Assembly: GCF_900129655.1 (NCBI RefSeq)
Contig: NZ_FQWK01000005.1
Coordinates: 1 to 64,000 of the forward strand
Source of the DNA: Bacteroides clarus YIT 12056
Lineage (GTDB): Bacteria > Bacteroidota > Bacteroidia > Bacteroidales > Bacteroidaceae
DNA: 64,000 nt
Direction of reading: 5' to 3'
Every line of letters begins with the position of its first letter. Position 1 is the first letter of the stretch. Under the pieces are notes generated by a model that saw only the letters and a list, made by a program, of their open reading frames with translations, made no database searches and was not told the DNA's origin. The translations under genes were made by a program, and so were the position numbers. This document shows, one piece after another, positions 44,777 through 58,907 of this stretch.

Positions 44777-47149
44777 AACTTTAACTCCTGTGGAGCATTT
44801 TATGGCAGGAACCTCGACCGTAGTACATCTTTTATCTTTGTCATAAACATACGATACAGCAGTATTACCGTTCACCTTTACGGATACGGGTGCGGCAGTA
44901 TCAAATATCCGCAACGTATATGAACGTACAGACACGCCACCCTTATAATTACCCCGACGTGCAGAAATAATATACTTACCTCTATTTCCATCAGCTATTT
45001 GTTTCAGAGCTGTTGTAGAGTACATAGTGGCATAATCACTATTATTTCCACTGTCTTCATATAAAGAACTTTCACCATCAGAACCGGCTACAATATTCAG
45101 GATTAGATTATCCGGACGTTCGGTAACATTCATTACAGTAGGAGGGTTGTAGGGTATGATAGCCCCTTGTCTGAAAAAATAGGGTATTTGCTCGTGTGTG
45201 AAATTCATAACCTTTTTACACGGTCCCTCAATAAGTTCATTGGTAGATACGCTCCACCATTTTCCTTCAGGAAACCAGATTTCCTTGGCACTGATACCAT
45301 CAACAGCAGCTTCAGTGATAGGAACTACAAGGATATCATCACCGAAAAAATACTCGTTCTCATAAACATAAGCTTCCTCACTCTCCGGATATTCATAATA
45401 CAGAGGACGGCAAACAGATATACCGGTATCATAAGCTTTACGGGCCATAGTGTAGAGATAGGGAAAAAGCGAGTAGCGAAGCCGTACCGCCTCAAGCATC
45501 GTCGGAAAATTATCAAACTTCCAAATTCGACGTTCTATGCGTGCATCGTTTGTCGCATGTGTACGGAAAATCGGTGTAAACACTCCGAATTGTATCCAAC
45601 GAAGTACAAGTTCCGGATCATTTACAATACTCTCATCTGTGAATGCATGTCCGCCAAGATCGTGCCCCCAATAACCATACCCTACATTCGAAGCTGTAGC
45701 CGTAAAATAAGGTTGGAAGCCAAGAGTCTGAAAGTTTATAAGAGCATCGCCCGAAAAACCAATCTGATAACGATGGCTGCCCAAGCCTCCCCAACGGTGG
45801 AAAATTACAGGTCTGCGGTCTGTACGTTTTCTCACCATATCGTTAAAGAATATATGATTGCACCAGAATGTTTCACTCAATCCGTAAGTATCATTGCTTG
45901 TAAGATGTTGCTGCCAGTCAATCCACCAGAAGTCAACTCCCTCACTTTCGTGATTACGGATGATATTTTTAAAGAATGATTTTGTAAAGTCCGTATAGTC
46001 AATGCTCCAAGAGATATTATCTTTTTTGTCGTTAAGATACTTACCGTTAAGTTCCGAGTTCATTGCCGCGAAATAGACAGGCGATTCATTCTTGTTTATA
46101 CCGTCGGCAGGATGAAGATTAAGGGCAATCTTAAAATTATTATCATGGATATCCCGGAGCAAGCCCTTAGGATTCGGAATCAGATTGGTATTCCACGACC
46201 ATCCTGTCCAACCACCTTTATCTCCGGATTGTCCATTTCCTACGTTCCAGTGCCAATCCATATCCAGAATCATTACATCGGCAGGAATCTTATTATCCTT
46301 GATTTCAGACATAATCCGGCGGTAGTCATCTGCCGAATAAGCAGAGTATTTGCTATACCAATATCCGAATACATAATCGGGCGGCAATGGTATCTTACCC
46401 GCAATTTTAGTGTAGTCGGAAATAGCTTTCTTATAATCATTACCATAACCCAGATAATAGATGTCAAGAGCATCCGTATCGGAGCGTTCCGCCCACCAGT
46501 CAAACTCCATATCCGCATTGGGCCGGAGAGCATAAGAACGCCCACCGTCAGAGCGTATGGCAGCCCATGAATCGTCTATGACAGCCCATCCGGAACGTGA
46601 TATCAATCCGTTCTCCATTTCGGCACGCTTATTATCTCCATTACTTCCGTCAAGAGTGCGGCAGGTACCTTTAAGATTCAACGAATCTGATTTACCGGGA
46701 TACCACACAGACTCACATCCATTGTTATCGATAGTTATGGTCAGATTTTCAGGAGAGGCAGGAGTTGTCACCGGATTTGTACTTTTGCGATATTTCAACC
46801 TTACCTTATCGGTAACTATATACAAATACGTATTGTCTTCCCTCTTCCTGAAACGTGGCACCTTCAGCCTACGATTGGTTACGGTAAACGTAGCTTGGTC
46901 CTCAAATATACCTTTAGCACTGTATTCAATACGAATCATTTCCGGTGTAAGAACAGTGAAGCGCGCTTTTCCGCAAATCACCACCGCTTCAGGATTGGCA
47001 ACCGGATTATTATCGGACGCTGAAGTCTTTGCGGTTGCCAGCATTAGTAGGGCAACCAAACAAATAATTGTTTTCCCCTTTTTAAAATTCAAAAGAAACC
47101 CTTGCAACAAGGGTTTCTTTTGAGAAGAAGATTTCTTAAATCCATTCAT
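44753..47149 (-). CDS. GH31 family alpha-glycosidase
   Basis: A 798-residue secreted glycoside hydrolase. The N-terminal beta-sandwich is followed by the TIM barrel. The nucleophile Asp is in WWIDWQQ near residue 418 and the acid/base Asp in FSGDALIN near residue 485, with WGHDLGGH downstream as in the family. Alpha-glucosidase activity is most likely, but alpha-xylosidase or others are possible. The N-terminus is unusual: 26 polar residues precede the hydrophobic signal (TIICLVALLMLATAKTSA), and that segment is encoded by a perfect stem-loop (47090-47122). It lies 27 bp after the GH97 gene. Confidence 0.9.
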   Translation of the reverse strand: MNGFKKSSSQKKPLLQGFLLNFKKGKTIICLVALLMLATAKTSASDNNPVANPEAVVICGKARFTVLTPEMIRIEYSAKGIFEDQATFTVTNRRLKVPRFRKREDNTYLYIVTDKVRLKYRKSTNPVTTPASPENLTITIDNNGCESVWYPGKSDSLNLKGTCRTLDGSNGDNKRAEMENGLISRSGWAVIDDSWAAIRSDGGRSYALRPNADMEFDWWAERSDTDALDIYYLGYGNDYKKAISDYTKIAGKIPLPPDYVFGYWYSKYSAYSADDYRRIMSEIKDNKIPADVMILDMDWHWNVGNGQSGDKGGWTGWSWNTNLIPNPKGLLRDIHDNNFKIALNLHPADGINKNESPVYFAAMNSELNGKYLNDKKDNISWSIDYTDFTKSFFKNIIRNHESEGVDFWWIDWQQHLTSNDTYGLSETFWCNHIFFNDMVRKRTDRRPVIFHRWGGLGSHRYQIGFSGDALINFQTLGFQPYFTATASNVGYGYWGHDLGGHAFTDESIVNDPELVLRWIQFGVFTPIFRTHATNDARIERRIWKFDNFPTMLEAVRLRYSLFPYLYTMARKAYDTGISVCRPLYYEYPESEEAYVYENEYFFGDDILVVPITEAAVDGISAKEIWFPEGKWWSVSTNELIEGPCKKVMNFTHEQIPYFFRQGAIIPYNPPTVMNVTERPDNLILNIVAGSDGESSLYEDSGNNSDYATMYSTTALKQIADGNRGKYIISARRGNYKGGVSVRSYTLRIFDTAAPVSVKVNGNTAVSYVYDKDKRCTTVEVPAIKCSTGVKVEVIYSKE
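47090..47122 (-). promoter_or_regulatory. Perfect 15-bp stem-loop in the first codons of the GH31 gene
   Basis: CAAAAGAAACCCTTG (47090-47104) pairs with CAAGGGTTTCTTTTG (47108-47122), loop CAA. It lies 27 bp inside the coding sequence as called. It might be an attenuator or mRNA-stability element between GH97 and GH31, or the true start may be downstream. Confidence 0.6.
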
Positions 47150-47176
47150 TGGGCATTCAATGTTTCAATTAAAATA

Positions 47177-49453
<2,277 letters not shown>

Positions 49454-49515
49454 TTATACCTCCCCGCCCCTTTACTATATGAGCCTTTATTAAAAGGCTT
49501 TTAATAGTACAAAAA

Positions 49516-49573
49516 ATATCCTCATTCATAGATTATTCCGTTAATATAGACATGTATTTATGAATGAGGATAT
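49516..49573 (-). terminator. Terminator of the main PUL operon
   Basis: A perfect 15-bp stem, ATATCCTCATTCATA (49516-49530) with TATGAATGAGGATAT (49559-49573). On the minus strand it is followed at once by a T-run. It lies 60 bp after the fimbrillin-SusE/F stop, so GH97 and GH31 are probably a separate or attenuated transcript. Confidence 0.8.
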
Positions 49574-49632
49574 AAGCTTTTTATAAAATCCTGAAAACTG
49601 TTATTTCACCCTGTTGATTCAGTTGTTGCTGA

Positions 49633-51270
49633 TTATAATTTCTCTGCGGTTAATGTTACATTTTCCAATTCGGAAGTATTCAGAGTGAGTTTATAAGTAC
49701 CGGTTTGGGCTTCAGTTACTTGCCATTTGTAATCTTTACCATTCTCCTGACGACAATCTACATTCATGTTACTTCCTGTTACAAATGGAGTATTTGCCTC
49801 AGGAGCATAATAATCATCATTAGTATTAGTATATTCTATTTTGGAGAGTATTTTAAAGTCACCCTCATGCAAGTTGATTATCAATTCATATTTATTGTTA
49901 TCTATCTTTGTAAAATAGGGAGCTCTTTTCAAATCATAACCATTGTTTTGATTTTCACCCTCTTCCACTGATAAAACACTTCCAACCAAATAAACAACAT
50001 CTAACTTTTTCACTTCTACTTTCATAGTTTCCACATTAACAGTGACAGTATATGTACCTTTTTCTTTTATCACCCACTTATTATCACGTTTAATGGATTC
50101 ATTATCATAATATATCACAGGATATGCATTCATTTCCACATTTAATTCTACTTCTTTATTAGTTGTTCCATTCATATTAGGCATTAATTGTACATCTCCA
50201 ATAATACTTTGTTGAAGGAGAGCAAATTTCATTTCTTGGTTATCATCTTTTACATTTCCTGTCCAAGTAAAGGTTTTCCCATCTGTGCTTTTCATCATTT
50301 CATACGGCCGTCCCCAATCCGTGAAACCACTTGCCAAGTATAATCTATCAAATTTCAATGTTCCAGGAACTATTATATTATCATCACTTATATCACCATC
50401 GTCCCAATTCTTAATGCTTACTCCTGTAATACTTACATTTATATTTCCTGAAGGAGTTGTTTCAAATTTAACTTTATAAGTATACTTCTTACCAGCTTCA
50501 AATGTAGTACTGTTACTAATCGTCGCATTAAATATTTTTTCATTCAATTGAAATGTCAATTTACGATCTTCTGCACTATTGTTTTCTTCATTGGGTAACA
50601 CAATAGCTTCTGTAAAACGATAATTACTCAAATTCCAATATTTCATAACTATGTCTTTTTTTTCACTCCCATCAGCAATCAACAACTTATCATTCAAAAT
50701 ATCATACTGAATATCAGTATATTGATTGCCTATTGCAGCATATATACCATCGGTATTGACATCACCTTCTATTTCAAAAAAAAGTTTAGTCAAACGATGT
50801 TTAAATCCAAGATTAATAATAGGAGTACTTTTACTTGCACCTTCTGCTTTTGCTGACATTAAATCTATACGTGGCTGCTCATCCTGATTAGCTAAATCCA
50901 ACGATAATTTATTTTCAACTACATTTCCTTGCGGATAATAAGCCACTACATTCACAACATCATCACTTTCGGGAAAATAAGCCGTATTAGTTTCCCCGTC
51001 AGGAGAAAAATTACCATTGTTCTTATCAATTACTACATAACGATAATTACTTACATCACCTACTATGCTATTTTCTGCACTTACCATATACACACCGATA
51101 GCGTCCTTCTCATCCCAATGGTCATCTGCCGCACGTGTCATAAGCATATTGATATCACCATTTATTTGCAGTGGTACCCGTCTGCTATCCATTACCTGTT
51201 CGTCTATTTCATTGCTGCAACCTGCCATCATCAAAGCAGCCAGCATAACAAAACATGTGTTCTTTTTCAT
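49633..51270 (-). CDS. Fimbrillin-like / SusE-F-like fusion lipoprotein
   Basis: A 545-residue lipoprotein (lipobox MMAGC, Cys18). Residues about 40-300 follow the fimbrillin (Mfa-like) pattern: a TRAADDHWDEKDAIGVYM start, then FPESDDVVNVVAYYPQG and GFKHRLTKLFFEIEG. Residues about 305-545 change character and look like two SusE/SusF-type carbohydrate-binding modules (LYLASGFTDWGRPYEMMKS and VYLVGSVLSVEEG). They end with the TGTYKLTLNTSELENVTL beta pattern shared with the SusE/F protein at 57381-58883. It is inferred to be a surface glycan-binding protein built on a fimbrillin scaffold. It is the last gene before the terminator. Confidence 0.72.
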   Translation of the reverse strand: MKKNTCFVMLAALMMAGCSNEIDEQVMDSRRVPLQINGDINMLMTRAADDHWDEKDAIGVYMVSAENSIVGDVSNYRYVVIDKNNGNFSPDGETNTAYFPESDDVVNVVAYYPQGNVVENKLSLDLANQDEQPRIDLMSAKAEGASKSTPIINLGFKHRLTKLFFEIEGDVNTDGIYAAIGNQYTDIQYDILNDKLLIADGSEKKDIVMKYWNLSNYRFTEAIVLPNEENNSAEDRKLTFQLNEKIFNATISNSTTFEAGKKYTYKVKFETTPSGNINVSITGVSIKNWDDGDISDDNIIVPGTLKFDRLYLASGFTDWGRPYEMMKSTDGKTFTWTGNVKDDNQEMKFALLQQSIIGDVQLMPNMNGTTNKEVELNVEMNAYPVIYYDNESIKRDNKWVIKEKGTYTVTVNVETMKVEVKKLDVVYLVGSVLSVEEGENQNNGYDLKRAPYFTKIDNNKYELIINLHEGDFKILSKIEYTNTNDDYYAPEANTPFVTGSNMNVDCRQENGKDYKWQVTEAQTGTYKLTLNTSELENVTLTAEKL

Positions 51271-51294
51271 TGCTTAAGTCTTTAAAGTTCTTAA

Positions 51295-52170
51295 TTATTT
51301 TAACCAATCTAAATCTCCTTTTTCTTCCACAATCCAATTTATGACATTACCGTTGAACCCACCTTTTCCTTCTATATCCAACGGCGTATTACCGCCTTCG
51401 TCAAGTTTAGACAATACTTCAGTAAGGTCGGTAGTTATTGTCTCAGTTGTTTCATCTTCTTTAGTTATCTCCACCGTCATTATCTGCCGCTGGGCTTTTT
51501 CTTGAGATACCCCCAATAGACGCACAGTGCCTTTGAGCCGCATACTTGCCTCACCTTCTGCTACCGGTGACGCAGTAAAACTGACAGAAGCTTTAGCCAC
51601 ACTCAGCAGTTCACCGGTAGTCAGGTCTATACTCGAAACTACATTATCCAGCATACCTGTCACCGATTTAATACTCTCCACATCGGTATCCATTGTTATA
51701 TTAACTTGACGTGTACGCTGTTGCATCTTTACAGTCAGCCGCAATGTATCTCCTGTCAAAGCAAGTAGTTCATCCTGTACTAAATCCTCCGAAACAGAAA
51801 ACAAATCATCGGGATTACCTGTAACGACAGAACTTCCCTCACTCCTTGTAGCTACCGTATTCAGGGTAGCTATATTACCGTTAACACTAACTCCTTGCGG
51901 TTCATTATACGCCACCATGCCATAATCACTTGTGGAGAGCAATAAAAAACTATTTACATTACCGGTTACTTCCTGTGTCTCATTGCCTATACGTACCATA
52001 TATTTCGCCGGTGCTGCCGAAGAACATTCCGACCAATCTGCCGTAAGTTTTACCACAGTCCGCGCTTTCTTCATCGGTGCCGGTAATTCGTCTTCGGCAC
52101 AACTGCCCATCACGCATAGTCCTGCCAAGAGAAGTAAAGCATTGAATTTACATAATCTTATTCGTCTCAT
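51295..52170 (-). CDS. DUF5119 domain lipoprotein
   Basis: A 291-residue lipoprotein with lipobox CVMGSC (Cys24). The mature chain begins with a KKARTVVKLTADWSEC strand and carries beta-sandwich features of DUF5119, a family usually found beside fimbrillin genes and related to Mfa2/FimB-type anchors. It starts 3 bp after the broken GH97 gene and lies 24 bp before the fimbrillin-SusE/F gene. The pairing of a DUF5119 protein with a fimbrillin-like protein mimics a fimbrial locus embedded in a PUL. Confidence 0.72.
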   Translation of the reverse strand: MRRIRLCKFNALLLLAGLCVMGSCAEDELPAPMKKARTVVKLTADWSECSSAAPAKYMVRIGNETQEVTGNVNSFLLLSTSDYGMVAYNEPQGVSVNGNIATLNTVATRSEGSSVVTGNPDDLFSVSEDLVQDELLALTGDTLRLTVKMQQRTRQVNITMDTDVESIKSVTGMLDNVVSSIDLTTGELLSVAKASVSFTASPVAEGEASMRLKGTVRLLGVSQEKAQRQIMTVEITKEDETTETITTDLTEVLSKLDEGGNTPLDIEGKGGFNGNVINWIVEEKGDLDWLK

Positions 52171-52173
52171 TTT

Positions 52174-54335
<2,162 letters not shown>

Positions 54336-54364
54336 ATTTCTCTATCTATTCATAAGTGAGACAA

Positions 54365-55849
54365 TCAGAGTTTGGTCAACCTCACAATCTTGCAGGCATG
54401 CGCCTCAAGTTCCACATTCAAGTTATCAGCTTCTCCTTCATCTGCATGTTTCCACAAGTCACGCACTTTCATCTTACCCTCAATACCTAAATCGGAGAAT
54501 TTCACCGAACGAAACTGCTTGGAATCTTCGCGATTGAACAAGCCTATCACCCAGTCACCGTTTGTCATCTGTCCATACCATATCTGACTGTTCGTACTAT
54601 TTAAAACATCGGATAAAGGTTTACCGGCAAAACCATCCTTATTCAAAGCCAGCATTTCTTCGTTCTGGCAAAACTTCAAATCTGAATTGGCAAAACTATC
54701 TCCCGGCACATCGGCAATCGCTACCGGACCGCCCGCCATGAGTTGCAGAGAAATGACACTTTCCTTTTCCGCATCGGAACCGAATGTATTCAAGCGGATA
54801 AAGTCACCGTCCATAATCATTTTACCACGTCCGGAGTATTTAGACCAGTGCGTAAAGCCATCGAACATATTGCCACAACTGGGCCAATCTTCAAATACTT
54901 TGCCGCGATCGGAATTAGACACATGATGCCAGCCACCGCTCCACGTATCACCAACGATACGCGCCATATTACCATACTCACGCTCCAGAGCCGCATCCTC
55001 ATGCATATTGGGCATTACCAACGAAGTAAATACACCGTATTTCTTTGCAGCCTTACAGATATATTGCAGAGCAAGTTTATAATTCTCTCGTCCGTACCCT
55101 TTACCTTTTATGGCATTCATACCGCGGTCGTACCCGTTTTCATAATAACAAAGAAAGTCCATACGGATAAAGTCCACACCAAGATTCTTATAATATTTAA
55201 AGAAGCCGTCGATGTACTCCTCAGCGCCTTTATGACTTGCTACTACCCACCAGAAGCCATCGTCGGCGTCAGGATAAAGTACATTATCTTCACCTTGCTT
55301 ATAACGCAAATCCTTGAAGGTAATATTATCAGTACCCTCTATAATGGTTTCTTCCGGACCATGTATCCACAAAGGATTGTCATAGACACCCAATTTCAGT
55401 CCCTTAGCCTTGCACATTTCCGAAAGTTTCTTCAGTTTTACCGATCCGTATTTCGTCATATATCCCGTAGGATCGGGCTCGGAAGTACCATCCATCGCCA
55501 TAAAACCATCCGTACAAATCATATTGTAACCATAAGGAAGCAGATTTTCCGCCACATAGTCGATTATATTCTGCCAGGAACCTTCAGACATATCAATAGC
55601 CTGTCCTTGCCCACCGGCATTGACCAATTCTTCATTTCTGCGCTCCAATTTCCAACAGTATTCATAGACACTCCAATAGAGAGGGGCGTTATAAGTATGT
55701 ATTCCTTCCGTATCAGCGTCATCACCGGGAGTTATCACGGGATCATCGGGAATCATATCCGGTGTCCAGCCTGTACCCTTATCCTCGCATCCTCCGAAAA
55801 AGAATGTCAATGCCATCAAAAACAGTTTCATATTCAAATTCTTTATCAT
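54365..55849 (-). CDS. GH27-like (clan GH-D) glycoside hydrolase lipoprotein, copy 2
   Basis: A 494-residue lipoprotein (lipobox FFGGC) with GTGWTPDMIP right after the cysteine. A TIM barrel follows: YGYNMICTDGFMAM, then the likely nucleophile Asp in DFIRMDFLCYY, and the likely acid/base Asp in RIVGDTWSGGW. It ends with a small beta domain, VRDLWKHADEGEADNL, as in GH27 enzymes. Family GH27 includes alpha-galactosidases and isomaltodextranase. The substrate is uncertain. It is a tandem duplicate of the gene at 55911-57368. The ATG at 55849 is preferred over 55885 because it matches the MIK start of the paralogue. Confidence 0.78.
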   Translation of the reverse strand: MIKNLNMKLFLMALTFFFGGCEDKGTGWTPDMIPDDPVITPGDDADTEGIHTYNAPLYWSVYEYCWKLERRNEELVNAGGQGQAIDMSEGSWQNIIDYVAENLLPYGYNMICTDGFMAMDGTSEPDPTGYMTKYGSVKLKKLSEMCKAKGLKLGVYDNPLWIHGPEETIIEGTDNITFKDLRYKQGEDNVLYPDADDGFWWVVASHKGAEEYIDGFFKYYKNLGVDFIRMDFLCYYENGYDRGMNAIKGKGYGRENYKLALQYICKAAKKYGVFTSLVMPNMHEDAALEREYGNMARIVGDTWSGGWHHVSNSDRGKVFEDWPSCGNMFDGFTHWSKYSGRGKMIMDGDFIRLNTFGSDAEKESVISLQLMAGGPVAIADVPGDSFANSDLKFCQNEEMLALNKDGFAGKPLSDVLNSTNSQIWYGQMTNGDWVIGLFNREDSKQFRSVKFSDLGIEGKMKVRDLWKHADEGEADNLNVELEAHACKIVRLTKL

Positions 55850-55910
55850 ATCATTATTTTTACCTGAATTTCTCAAACAAGACAATACTTGTTTTATTAT
55901 ACTTTCATTA

Positions 55911-57368
55911 TCACTCAGATTTTGTCAGACGTACAATCTTGCAAGAACGCCCGGGAATCTTATAACTCAAAGAAGTTTCAGCTTCCCCCTCATCCTGATG
56001 TTTCCACAAATCACGCACTTTTACCTTGCCCTCAATGCCTATTTCAGAAAAATCGAGTGTACGGTCATATTCATTATCTTCTTTATTGAAAAAACCTATG
56101 ATATAGTCTCCGTCGGACATCTGTCCGTACCATATTTGATTTTTTGCATTCCACAAATCATCCGACAAAGGTTTTCCTACAAATCCGTCTTTGTTTAAAG
56201 CCAGCAATTCTTCATTCTGATAAAACTTTAAATCACCGCTGACAATCGTATTATACTGATCGGCTACGGCAATCGGACCACCCGCCATCAGTTGCAAAGA
56301 AATCACGCTCTGTTTTTCACCTTCCGTATCAAATGTATTCAAACGGGTAAAATCAGCATCCAGCACTACCTTTCCCCTTCCCGCAATGTGCGACCAACTG
56401 ATAAGGCCGGTAAACATATTAGAGGTAGACGGCCATCCATTGGGATTGAACCATGTAGGGCCATTGCTTGCAAAGTGTTGCCACCCGCCTTTCATTGTAT
56501 CGGCATCTACCCGAATCATATTACCATATTTCTTCTCCAACTCCGCATCATTTTTCAGATTGGGCATCACAAGCGAAGTGAATACCTGATACTTTGTGGC
56601 GGCCTCGGAAATATACTTCAGCGCGAGTTCGTATTCTTCACGTCCATATCCTCTACCGGGCATTCCGCCGGCACCATCTGCCGTTTCAAACAGACAGAGG
56701 AAGTCCATACGGATAAACTCTACTCCTATTTTCTTATAATATTTAAAGAAGCCATCAATAAACTCCTTAGCACCTTTATGGCTGGGAACTATCCAAGTAA
56801 AGACATCCCCTTTATCCGGATAAAGAACATCATCTTTGGCGGAATTGTACACTAAACTCCCCACTGTAATACCTTCCGTACCTTTTACTACCGTTTCATA
56901 CGAGCAGTGTACCCATAACGGATTATCATAAACACCCAGTTTCAAACCTTTGGCCTTACATTTAGCTACTAAATCCGTCAGTTTTATACCGGCATAATGG
57001 GTCATATACCCACCCGGATCAATACCGGGATCGTTTGTCATTGACATAAAGCCGTCCGTACAAATCATACCGTAACCATAAGGCAGAAGATTCTCCGATA
57101 CCCAATCAATATTCGCATCCCAAGTCACTTCAGGCATATTCGTATTACTACCGGCCTGTTCGGCTACCCAGGCATACTCATATACACTCCAATATAAAGG
57201 AGCGTTCAAACTGATAGGTGCATACACCTGTTCATCGTCATCATCATCATCAGACGGCAAATTCTCGTTAGGAATCATATCAGGCGTCCATCCGGTTCCT
57301 TCATCTTGGCATCCCCCAAAAAGGGATGCCACAATCAATAAAAATTGTATAATAAATATTTTTATCAT
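55911..57368 (-). CDS. GH27-like (clan GH-D) glycoside hydrolase lipoprotein, copy 1
   Basis: A 485-residue paralogue of the next gene. Lipobox Cys20 is followed by QDEGTGWTPDMIP and an Asp/Glu-rich linker. The TIM barrel has YGYGMICTDGFMSM, putative nucleophile Asp222 in EFIRMDFLCLF and putative acid/base Asp290 in RVDADTMKGGW. The acidic residues after the lipid cysteine and the PUL context suggest display on the cell surface. It starts 12 bp after the SusE/F gene. Alpha-galactosidase is the usual database name, but an alpha-glucan activity would fit the GH97/GH31 neighbours better. Confidence 0.8.
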   Translation of the reverse strand: MIKIFIIQFLLIVASLFGGCQDEGTGWTPDMIPNENLPSDDDDDDEQVYAPISLNAPLYWSVYEYAWVAEQAGSNTNMPEVTWDANIDWVSENLLPYGYGMICTDGFMSMTNDPGIDPGGYMTHYAGIKLTDLVAKCKAKGLKLGVYDNPLWVHCSYETVVKGTEGITVGSLVYNSAKDDVLYPDKGDVFTWIVPSHKGAKEFIDGFFKYYKKIGVEFIRMDFLCLFETADGAGGMPGRGYGREEYELALKYISEAATKYQVFTSLVMPNLKNDAELEKKYGNMIRVDADTMKGGWQHFASNGPTWFNPNGWPSTSNMFTGLISWSHIAGRGKVVLDADFTRLNTFDTEGEKQSVISLQLMAGGPIAVADQYNTIVSGDLKFYQNEELLALNKDGFVGKPLSDDLWNAKNQIWYGQMSDGDYIIGFFNKEDNEYDRTLDFSEIGIEGKVKVRDLWKHQDEGEAETSLSYKIPGRSCKIVRLTKSE

Positions 57369-57380
57369 AATTACCTGGTA

Positions 57381-58883
57381 TTACGGTAGTTTTTCAAATT
57401 TAACTGTCATATCTATCACATTCAGAGATATCTTATATTTCCCGGCTTCATCCACTCTCCACTTATAGTCGTTCTCATCTGTATTATCAGGATAATTTTT
57501 ACGTACCATTTTCAGGGCATTGGTAACTGAAGTACCATTTACCTCAGGCATCAAATAATCACACTCAAAACCTTCAGTATTACTCAGGGGAAATTTTATT
57601 TCTCCTGAGTCGAGATGTCCTTCCCATACAAACGTACCTTCCTTTTCATCCGGATTATACAGGAAAGCTATTTTAAATGGTGTATTCCATTTGGTTACAG
57701 TAGCGTCACCCGTCATCCAAACAGCTTTAATAGGGAGATTATCAGGTATTTCTATTTTCGGTTTCTTTTCAAATGTTATTTCCATCAGATAAGTATCCAA
57801 AATTATTTTATAACTGCCTGCCTGAGATTCCGTAATTTTCCATTGATAATCATGAGTTTCTACTTTTTCTTTCTCTACATACTCCATAGTATTATCACCG
57901 CCAGGCTCTGTATCATGCGTCTTCGGCATCAGATAAGGTATATTCCAATCCTCACGTAATTCCAACGGAAACTTTAAATGTCCTCCATATAAATCCCCTT
58001 CATAAACAAACTGTATATTATTAATTTTCGTCAATCCAACCGCATTCATAATAGTCCAACCTGCCGGAGTAGCATCACCTATCGCCCAAACTTTTTCATA
58101 TTTATTTTCCGGATATTCACTTGCAATAGTTAATTTCTCCACATCGACAGTAATGAAATAATACCCTTCCGTATCTATGTGGAACAATGTTTCCGTACCA
58201 TCATCCGTTTCATTATAAACCAATGTATTGTTATCGGCGCCTCTTGTATAAGAAGGTGTCAGACTTGTCCGGCTCTTTATGAACTTAAAGTCACCTTGCT
58301 TCAAATGTCCGCCCCATTCATATTTTTGTTCGGAAAGCACCTCATTCATTTTAAGCGATTTAGTTGCATCCATCCCTTCAACGGCGCTACCTACAATGAA
58401 AAGATCTCTTGCCGCAATATAATAACCTGTCACCGAAAACTGCACCTTGGATATTTCCGGTTTCATATATACACTGCCTCCTGAAACTTCAGCTATGATT
58501 TCTGCCTCTAACATGGCGGTTTCTCCCGCTGTTACCTTCCACCCGCTCAATAAAGCGTTCATTTCCTTGTGCGTATAACTGATACTTTGTACACCTTCCG
58601 GAATTTCTACTTTTGCGATGGAAGTCTCAAAGTTATTATCGGCCATATCCATCTTAAAATAATATGTGAGTTTCGTTCCTTCTCCTCGATTGGCAGCACT
58701 TCCCCATGTAAAGGATATTGCTTCTTCATTACCCAAATCCTGATTCAATACCACATCACTCGAAGAAACTTTCAGTCCCATCGTGTCTTGTGGGGAATCC
58801 AAAGTTATCCGCTCCGTTTCATCTTGACAGCTCATAATTACAAAGGGTAATGTCATTAGAATATTTTTTATCGCATTCTTCAT
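57381..58883 (-). CDS. SusE/SusF-type surface glycan-binding lipoprotein
   Basis: A 500-residue lipoprotein (lipobox FVIMSC). The N-terminal SusE domain starts ITLDSPQDTMGLKVSSSDVV and includes EEAISFTWGSA, the usual Ig-like module. Three beta modules follow (near residues 160, 270 and 390) with repeated W-A-I-G-D-A-T and W-M-T-G-D-A-T motifs that resemble starch-binding modules of SusE/F. It would hold glycan at the cell surface for the SusC/D porter. The position directly after susD is canonical. The ATG at 58883 is chosen over 58898. Confidence 0.85.
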   Translation of the reverse strand: MKNAIKNILMTLPFVIMSCQDETERITLDSPQDTMGLKVSSSDVVLNQDLGNEEAISFTWGSAANRGEGTKLTYYFKMDMADNNFETSIAKVEIPEGVQSISYTHKEMNALLSGWKVTAGETAMLEAEIIAEVSGGSVYMKPEISKVQFSVTGYYIAARDLFIVGSAVEGMDATKSLKMNEVLSEQKYEWGGHLKQGDFKFIKSRTSLTPSYTRGADNNTLVYNETDDGTETLFHIDTEGYYFITVDVEKLTIASEYPENKYEKVWAIGDATPAGWTIMNAVGLTKINNIQFVYEGDLYGGHLKFPLELREDWNIPYLMPKTHDTEPGGDNTMEYVEKEKVETHDYQWKITESQAGSYKIILDTYLMEITFEKKPKIEIPDNLPIKAVWMTGDATVTKWNTPFKIAFLYNPDEKEGTFVWEGHLDSGEIKFPLSNTEGFECDYLMPEVNGTSVTNALKMVRKNYPDNTDENDYKWRVDEAGKYKISLNVIDMTVKFEKLP

Positions 58884-58907
58884 AATAATCAATTGCATTT
58901 TTAACCG

